From: Micromonospora_J zhanjiangensis
Lineage (GTDB): Bacteria > Actinomycetota > Actinomycetes > Mycobacteriales > Micromonosporaceae
NCBI RefSeq assembly: GCF_042650605.1
Contig: NZ_JBHSBN010000011.1
Span: forward strand, 62,001-126,000
Length of the DNA: 64,000 bases
Reading direction: 5' to 3'
This document shows, in pieces, positions 59,918 to 64,000 of this stretch; positions within the stretch are counted from its first letter, which is position 1; the number at the start of each line of letters is the position of its first letter. Below the pieces are notes generated by a model that saw nothing but the letters and a program-made list of their open reading frames with translations, was not told the origin of the DNA and made no database searches. The position numbers and the translations under genes are program-made.

Positions 59918-59953
59918 AGCGCCCCGCCTCCCACCAGGGGAGAGCGGGGCGCT
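59918..59953. terminator. Bidirectional hairpin terminator
   Basis: Bases 59918-59927 pair with 59944-59953 (10 bp), extended inward by ctccc/gggag with one bulged A. It lies between convergent genes ending at 59901 and 59977. Confidence 0.75.
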
Positions 59954-59976
59954 ATCGCGTTGCAGGTCGGGCCGGG

Positions 59977-60225
59977 TCAGCCCTGGCGACGCATCAGCCG
60001 GGCCACCGTCGCCGGCGACCACACTCGACTGCGGCCGGCCAGCGCGGCCACCAGCGGCGCCACCACGGCCACCACGCCGAGGATCGCCGACTGCTGGCCG
60101 TCGGAGATGTTGAGCCCGAACGCGATGAGCAGGGCCAGGACGGCGGTGACGCCAGCGGTGATCGCGCCGACGCTGACCAGCGGCTCCGACGGTGCGGACT
60201 CGGGGTCGGTGGGGATCTGGGTCAT
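59977..60225 (-). CDS. Small membrane protein, holin-like
   Basis: This 82-residue protein has two hydrophobic helices (about 18-38 and 47-64), a short polar turn (NISDGQQSA) and a basic tail (SRVWSPATVARLMRRQG). That is the topology of class II or III holins and of actinophage membrane genes near endolysins; here the amidase lies 1.7 kb away on the same strand. AGGAGAGG precedes ATG 60225. Holin function is inferred from topology only. Confidence 0.6.
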   Translation of the reverse strand: MTQIPTDPESAPSEPLVSVGAITAGVTAVLALLIAFGLNISDGQQSAILGVVAVVAPLVAALAGRSRVWSPATVARLMRRQG

Positions 60226-60245
60226 AGCCTCTCCTAGTTTCTGTC

Positions 60246-60275
60246 TTGCACAAACCCGGGTTTCTGCATTACACT
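60246..60275 (+). promoter_or_regulatory. Promoter with palindromic spacer
   Basis: TTGCAC at 60246-60251 and TACACT at 60270-60275 are spaced by 18 bases. The spacer begins with a perfect 12-bp palindrome, aaacccgggttt (60252-60263), a likely operator. The transcript would start at or next to ATG 60282, giving a leaderless message. Confidence 0.65.
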
Positions 60276-60281
60276 TATGGC

Positions 60282-60602
60282 ATGACGGAGACGATGTACA
60301 TCAGGTTCGGAGCCCTCCCCGAGGGCGGCCGGTCCACCAACGCCGAGACCGACGAACTCGAAGCGGGCGTCTCCTGCTACCGCGCCGAGTGGCAGGACGC
60401 CGACCGGGACGTCATCTGCGTCTACGTCCCCTCCGACATCTGCATCGGCACCATCAACCAGATCGACGACCGGCCCGTCTACATCGTCACCGGCGACCTG
60501 CTCGACACCGTTGGCGGCGACGGCGAACCGCTCATGACCGGATGCACCGCCGAGCTGGTCGGCCCGGTCGAAATCGTCAACTACTGCATCGAGGAGAACT
60601 GA
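60282..60602 (+). CDS. Small soluble protein of unknown function
   Basis: This 106-residue protein is beta-rich and acidic (MYIRFGALPEGG, GVSCYRAEWQDADRDVICVYVPSD, PVYIVTGDLLDTVGGDGEP, VEIVNYCIEEN). ATG 60282 is set by the promoter just upstream. It heads a three-gene run with coupled ends on an otherwise minus-strand block. No family recognised. Confidence 0.7.
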   Translation: MTETMYIRFGALPEGGRSTNAETDELEAGVSCYRAEWQDADRDVICVYVPSDICIGTINQIDDRPVYIVTGDLLDTVGGDGEPLMTGCTAELVGPVEIVNYCIEEN

Positions 60603-60604
60603 CC

Positions 60605-60865
60605 ATGGAGTACTTCGTGATGGCATCCACCGGTATCGAGGACAACGCCGCACCAGCATGGATGCTGGTAGACGACGCGGATTCGGTACTAAACGCCGTA
60701 CCACTCCAACCCGGCGACAGCTACGCCGACGGCGTAGCCAGGTTGAAGGCCGCAGGCATCATCCCCGCCGATGCCGAAATCGTGGACCGGGAGCCCACCT
60801 CCTACCCATGGACCCCACGCGACCTCGATGAGCGGCTGACCCTCGCGGCCGGTGGGCCGCAGTGA
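60605..60865 (+). CDS. Small protein of unknown function
   Basis: This 86-residue protein has strands at the start (YFVMASTG, AWMLVDDADSVLN) and a helix YADGVARLKAAGI. It starts two bases after the previous stop and its stop overlaps the next GTG. Base composition from 60.6 to 60.8 kb is slightly lower in GC than around it. No family recognised. Confidence 0.65.
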   Translation: MEYFVMASTGIEDNAAPAWMLVDDADSVLNAVPLQPGDSYADGVARLKAAGIIPADAEIVDREPTSYPWTPRDLDERLTLAAGGPQ

Positions 60866-61035
60866 CGGAGCAGCCGCGCCGACCGGGCCGCCCGGCCACC
60901 GGCAAGACCCCGACCCGGTCCATGCGACTCGGCCCCAACTACGACCGGGCCAAGGCCAAGGCCAAGGCCAACGGCGAGACCATCAGCGCGGTGGTCGAGC
61001 GGCTGCTCGCCGAGTACGTCGCTGAGCCGAGGTAG
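60862..61035 (+). CDS. Ribbon-helix-helix-like protein (57 aa)
   Basis: This 57-residue protein has a basic, Arg/Pro-rich arm (PRRPGRPATGKTPTRS) and then the CopG-type ribbon-helix-helix pattern MRLGPNYDRAKAKAKANGETISAVVERLLAEYV. GTG 60862 overlaps the previous stop (GTGA). It would bind DNA as a dimer and may act on the palindromic promoter at 60.25 kb. It ends one base before the convergent collagen-like gene. Confidence 0.72.
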   Translation: MTEQPRRPGRPATGKTPTRSMRLGPNYDRAKAKAKANGETISAVVERLLAEYVAEPR

Positions 61036-61632
61036 TCAGTCAGCGGCGCAGGCCGCGATCTGCCGGGCCCCGCCCGTCGTCACCACGGTCACCGTCTCCG
61101 GGTGCGTCCCTGCCGGGCACTGCGCACCGGCCGGCCCGGCCTCACCCTGCGGCCCGCGCTCGCCCCGCTCGCCCTTGGGCCCGACCGGACCCGCCGGACC
61201 GGCCGGGCCTGGTGGTCCCTGCGGACCCGCCGCACCGCCTGGCCCGTCCTTGCCCGCCGCCCCGTCCTGTCCGGCCGCACCCGCCGGCCCGGTCGGGCCG
61301 GTCGCGCCCTTGTCGCCATCCAGACCCGGCACACCCGGAGGGCCAGGCGGCCCGACCGGACCCGCCGGGCCAGCCGGACCCGGGTCGCCACGCAGATCCG
61401 CCGGATCCACCACGCAGGTACCACCGAGCTGCCGCACCTGCTGGCACAGCTGCTCCGCCCCGGAGACGGCGGTGTCGGCGCGCTGCTGCTGCTGGGCGGT
61501 CTGCCGGCCCAACGTCGACACCCACCAGCCGATACCGGCCGCCATCACCGCCGCCGCCAGGACCGACACGATCAGCCGGCGCCGGGCTCGCCGGTCCATC
61601 CGCTTGTTGAGCCGCCGGGTCTCATCCGTCAC
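61036..61632 (-). CDS. Collagen-like repeat protein with membrane anchor
   Basis: This 198-residue protein has a basic cytoplasmic N-terminus, one membrane segment (about 19-36), a short helical stretch (AQQQQRADTAVSGAEQLCQQVRQLGG), 30 uninterrupted Gly-X-Y triplets (residues 82-171, many GPA, GPP and GER) and a 27-residue tail with two Cys. Phage-tail and structural proteins of actinophages often carry such collagen domains that trimerise. GTG 61632 overlaps the stop of the upstream coiled-coil gene. A tail-fibre or membrane-displayed role is inferred. Confidence 0.85.
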   Translation of the reverse strand: MTDETRRLNKRMDRRARRRLIVSVLAAAVMAAGIGWWVSTLGRQTAQQQQRADTAVSGAEQLCQQVRQLGGTCVVDPADLRGDPGPAGPAGPVGPPGPPGVPGLDGDKGATGPTGPAGAAGQDGAAGKDGPGGAAGPQGPPGPAGPAGPVGPKGERGERGPQGEAGPAGAQCPAGTHPETVTVVTTGGARQIAACAAD

Positions 61633-61925
61633 GGCGCACCGCCCGGCGGCCGGTAGCGGGCCAGTTCTCGCTCGGCGAGCGCGGCCCGGTCCTCGGCCGC
61701 ACGCCGGCCGGCGCGGGCCTCGTCGACGGCTTGCTGCAGCGCCTCGGACGCCGCCACCGCGGCGCGGGCCCTGGCGTCCGCCTCGTCTGCCCGCCGTTCC
61801 GCCCGGTCGACGGCGTCCTGGTACTCGCGACGATCAGCCCGGTTGCTGGCGAGCAGGTAGCCGATGACGACGGCGAGCAGGCCAAGGCCGCCACCAGTGG
61901 TGGCCAGGGTTGCCAGGTCGCCCAC
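61629..61925 (-). CDS. Membrane-anchored coiled-coil protein
   Basis: This 98-residue protein has one N-terminal membrane segment (about 10-26) and an Arg/Ala/Glu-rich coiled coil (about 30-90: RREYQDAVDRAERRADEADARARAAVAASEALQQAVDEARAG). That is the layout of spanin-like or holin-accessory proteins of phage lysis cassettes, and it lies just after the amidase gene. GTG 61925 starts eight bases after the amidase stop. Role is inferred. Confidence 0.7.
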   Translation of the reverse strand: MGDLATLATTGGGLGLLAVVIGYLLASNRADRREYQDAVDRAERRADEADARARAAVAASEALQQAVDEARAGRRAAEDRAALAERELARYRPPGGAP

Positions 61926-61933
61926 ACGTCAGC

Positions 61934-62701
61934 TCAGCTCGTTGGCGCGGTGCGGACCGGTCCGCCGAGCAGGGTCATCCGCGCCTCGTCCTTGACCGTG
62001 ATCACCGGCACGCCGGACGGCATCTCGTCCGACGCGACCAGGGCGACCCGCTCCGGACCGGAGCCGTAGTCCCGGGACAGCCAGATCGTCTTGTCGTTGG
62101 GCAGCTTCAGCATCAGCATGTTGTCGTCCTTCCTGGTTGGTTTCGCCGCCGGGGTCGGGGCGGGCTTGGGCGGGTTCAGGGCCGCGTTGACCGCCTGAAA
62201 CAGCCGGTCCCACGGGAAGTTCGGCCCGGGGTCGTCGTGGGTGGTGCCGCCCCACGCCCGCCGCATGTCGTCGTGGCTGTAGAACGCGCGCACGGTCGGG
62301 TTGCGGACCATCTCGGCCACGGTCGCCCGCCGCACCGCGATCCCGTACGCCCGGCACACCTGGGCCATGACCCGGCCGAGTTGCGTCCACGCGACGTTGT
62401 CCAGCCACCACTGGCGGCTCTTGCCGTTCGTGCCGGTGATCTCGACCGCGACGGCGTGGTTGTTGCCATAGGTCGACCCGGCGTGCCCGGCCCGCACCGA
62501 CGTGTCCAGCGACTGGATCACCTCGCGGCCATCGACGTAGAAGTGGCTGCTGGTGCCGTCGGTGCGGCGGGTCGCGTACGACGCCTCATCGCGCGCGCTC
62601 GCGTCGTTGCTGGTGTTGTGGATCGCGATGCCGTACTTCCGGCCGTCCGGATCCGAGTAGCCGTTGCGGCCCTGCACGAAGCTGATGCCCGAGACCTTCA
62701 C
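61934..62701 (-). CDS. N-acetylmuramoyl-L-alanine amidase (endolysin)
   Basis: This 255-residue protein has an amidase_2/PGRP-like catalytic domain (about 1-165): YGIAIHNTSND gives the first zinc His, GHAGSTYGNNHAVAVEI the middle, and AFYSHDDMRRAWGGTTHDDPG the last ligands. A Pro/Ala linker (about 180-195) and a C-terminal module of about 60 residues (MLMLKLPNDKTIWLSRDYGSGPERVALV), probably binding the wall, follow. GTG 62701 overlaps the stop of the upstream tail-related gene. It would lyse the host at the end of phage growth. Confidence 0.85.
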   Translation of the reverse strand: MKVSGISFVQGRNGYSDPDGRKYGIAIHNTSNDASARDEASYATRRTDGTSSHFYVDGREVIQSLDTSVRAGHAGSTYGNNHAVAVEITGTNGKSRQWWLDNVAWTQLGRVMAQVCRAYGIAVRRATVAEMVRNPTVRAFYSHDDMRRAWGGTTHDDPGPNFPWDRLFQAVNAALNPPKPAPTPAAKPTRKDDNMLMLKLPNDKTIWLSRDYGSGPERVALVASDEMPSGVPVITVKDEARMTLLGGPVRTAPTS

Positions 62702-62997
62702 GCGGCGCCGCCGTTGGTGGCGAGCACGTGGTAGGCGTCGAGGGTGTCGACGGCCAGCCACGGAATGCGCTGCCCGGGCGGGTATCCGTCCGGGCACTCG
62801 TAGATCACGTACTGGCCGGTCTGGACGGTCACGCTGCCGAACGGGATCGGCCCCGGGGCGAGCGTCAGAACCCCGTCCTCCTCGGACACGATCGCCGGCC
62901 CGGCCTCGGGCGTGATCGGCACCAACATCTCGGCCGAGTTGGTGCCGTCGTACTGTCGGGCGTAGATGATCGGCGTCACGGTGAGCAGGTCAGGCAT
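62698..62997 (-). CDS. Phage minor structural protein, small
   Basis: This 99-residue protein has an all-beta look: LLTVTPIIYARQYDGTNSAEMLVPI, AGPAIVSEEDGVLTLAP, SVTVQTGQYVIYECPDG. Such proteins sit between tail and lysis genes in actinophages, with the strand DGTNS typical of capsid or tail decoration; the name is by context. GGAGGTAACG precedes ATG 62997 and overlaps the stop of the tail gene. Confidence 0.65.
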   Translation of the reverse strand: MPDLLTVTPIIYARQYDGTNSAEMLVPITPEAGPAIVSEEDGVLTLAPGPIPFGSVTVQTGQYVIYECPDGYPPGQRIPWLAVDTLDAYHVLATNGGAA

Positions 62998-63001
62998 GTC
63001 G

Positions 63002-64000
63002 TTACCTCCGTGGGTTGCTGACGGCGCGGGCCAGGTCCGCGAGGGCCTGCGGCACCGACGGGGCGGGCGAATCCAGGTCGAGCGTGGCGGCGGCGTCGGA
63101 CGCCCGGTATTCGGCGGCGACGATGCGGAACACCGTCACGCCGTCCCTGCTGGTGGCGTTGAGGGCGTCGGGGCGAGGCAGGATGCCGCGGACCCGGATC
63201 AGGCCGGGCCGGATCTCCCACGGCATGACGTACCGGTGCGTCGTCAAATCCAGCACGGGCCCCGAGATACGCAGCCGGCCGGCGTTGGGCGGGTACTGGC
63301 GGGCGGCCAGCCAGGCGTCACCGACCCGCTGCGCCGCCGCCGTGGACCACACCTCGTCCCCCAGGTCAACCTGCCCCTGCCGCACCAGGCCTGCGGCGTC
63401 GAGCGCCGGCACGGTGGCGGTCCGGGTGAGGGTGAGGACCCGGCCACTCAGGTCCCGGCCCCTGACGGTCACCTGGTTGTAGAGGCCGTCAGCGCTGCCC
63501 TGCGAGTCGTAGCCGTCGACCACGTCAGCCTCGTACCGCACCGTGTTCGGCACCGGCGTCCACTCGAAGCGGAATTTCCCGGACGCGGTGCGCTCCCAGG
63601 CCCGCCAGGTGTAGCCGGCCTCCAGGGCCAGCAGGTCCTGGAGCACCTTCTCCGGCGTCACCCCGTCCGGGTAGGCCAGCTGGTCGATGCCGTAGCTGGT
63701 CGTGGCGATGATGGCGGTCGACCCGTCGAACCCGGTCAGCACCCGGCCGAGCAGGTCCGCCACCACCTCCGACGCGAGGACGGTGGGCGCCGCGTACCCG
63801 GTCGTGATCTCCGTGCCGGTGGCGGTGAGCAGCATCGTGCGCAGCGACACGTTGTAGAGCGACGCCCACCAGGTGTCCGCGGTCACCGTCCCGGCGCCGC
63901 CCGCGTACTGGATCCAGAACTCGGCCGTGTTCCGCCAGGTCGGGGACGGGTTGTTCGGGAAGTTCGTCACGACGGTCGGGCTGGCCGAACCGCCGGCCGT
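63002..64000 (-). CDS. Phage tail protein, 5' part outside window
   Basis: The frame stays open to the window edge; only the C-terminal part, at least 322 residues, is visible. It begins with YAGGAGTVTADTWWASLYNVSLRTMLLT, has a helix IDQLAYPDGVTPEKVLQDLLALEAGYTWRAWER with a Trp-rich block, then GYDSQGSADGLYNQVTVRGRDLSGRVLTLTRTATV and a strand-rich end. This pattern fits siphophage tail proteins of the Gp37-like or baseplate type. No start is visible: a GTG at 63970 is only internal. Confidence 0.7.
   Translation of the reverse strand, partial: TAGGSASPTVVTNFPNNPSPTWRNTAEFWIQYAGGAGTVTADTWWASLYNVSLRTMLLTATGTEITTGYAAPTVLASEVVADLLGRVLTGFDGSTAIIATTSYGIDQLAYPDGVTPEKVLQDLLALEAGYTWRAWERTASGKFRFEWTPVPNTVRYEADVVDGYDSQGSADGLYNQVTVRGRDLSGRVLTLTRTATVPALDAAGLVRQGQVDLGDEVWSTAAAQRVGDAWLAARQYPPNAGRLRISGPVLDLTTHRYVMPWEIRPGLIRVRGILPRPDALNATSRDGVTVFRIVAAEYRASDAAATLDLDSPAPSVPQALADLARAVSNPRR

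Larger units (their letters stand above)
52893..64000. mobile_element. Prophage-like element integrated at tRNA-Thr(CGT), right end outside window
   Basis: The left boundary is the second tRNA-Thr 3' copy. Inside are regulators (GntR, XRE-DUF5753 with DUF397, MerR-like, ribbon-helix-helix), many overlapping small genes and a minus-strand module of tail, endolysin and collagen-like genes. No capsid, terminase or intact integrase is seen, since the element runs off the window. A remnant integrase lies left of the boundary. Whether it is an active phage is unknown. Confidence 0.75.

Noticed and set aside
1..64000. CRISPR arrays, rRNA operons and insertion sequences
   Set aside because: No regularly spaced repeat-spacer pattern, no rRNA-like stretch and no transposase motifs were seen on either strand.

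Overview
The window is chromosomal DNA from a very GC-rich filamentous actinomycete, most likely a member of the Micromonosporaceae. Three things point there: codon use with almost only G or C in third positions; many GTG starts and leaderless-looking genes; and marker families such as DUF2530, DUF3027, SCO4848-type membrane proteins, the actinobacterial XPB helicase with its helicase-associated partner, mycothiol-type DinB enzymes, XRE-DUF5753/DUF397 pairs and futalosine-pathway menaquinone genes. This is inferred from gene content; no rRNA gene or species marker is present.

Region 1 (1-5.5 kb) is accessory and partly lower in GC. It holds a GntR regulator, a small Cys protein, an RNA 2',3'-cyclic phosphodiesterase, a winged-helix gene followed by an unknown gene, and a two-gene operon. 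That operon couples an XRE-ImmA/IrrE metalloprotease regulator to a protein that looks like a divergent tRNA-guanine-transglycosylase-fold enzyme. A 3' tRNA fragment near 5.4 kb suggests an old integration scar. This operon is the best candidate in the window for an undescribed system.

Region 2 (5.5-51.6 kb) is core-like chromosome. In order it carries: a mycothiol-dependent enzyme; two MFS pumps and a purine permease around a MarR gene with a perfect operator; menaquinone genes mqnB and mqnD; a cold-shock protein; the XPB helicase and its partner around an L,D-transpeptidase; a PIG-L deacetylase; an XRE regulator with a perfect 56-bp palindrome upstream; a non-homologous end-joining set (LigD polymerase, LigD ligase, Ku); an FKBP isomerase; HAD enzymes; an acyltransferase; an acyl-CoA ligase; a Nudix hydrolase; a streptogrisin-like protease; a DHA2 pump; an HldE-like enzyme with GT2 and GT9 glycosyltransferases and an Hsp20 chaperone; a RidA/WYL pair; a methyltransferase; and a GH65 phosphorylase.

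Region 3 (51.6-64 kb) is a mobile region. Two 43-bp copies of the 3' half of a tRNA-Thr(CGT) gene lie exactly 1200 bp apart and enclose a GNAT gene and an internally deleted tyrosine integrase. To the right of the second copy is a prophage-like element that runs off the window. It has GntR and XRE-DUF5753 regulators with DUF397, a chain of tiny overlapping Cys-rich genes, an iteron-preceded membrane protein with a C-terminal HTH, and a ribbon-helix-helix gene. On the minus strand is a tail and lysis module: a tail protein cut by the window edge, an amidase endolysin, a membrane coiled-coil protein and a collagen-like protein. The intact tRNA-Thr should lie beyond 64 kb.

The genes read as three layers: stable housekeeping and stress or DNA-repair functions in the middle, a small defence-like island on the left, and nested tRNA-targeted integrations on the right. 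No CRISPR array, rRNA, intact tRNA or insertion sequence was seen.
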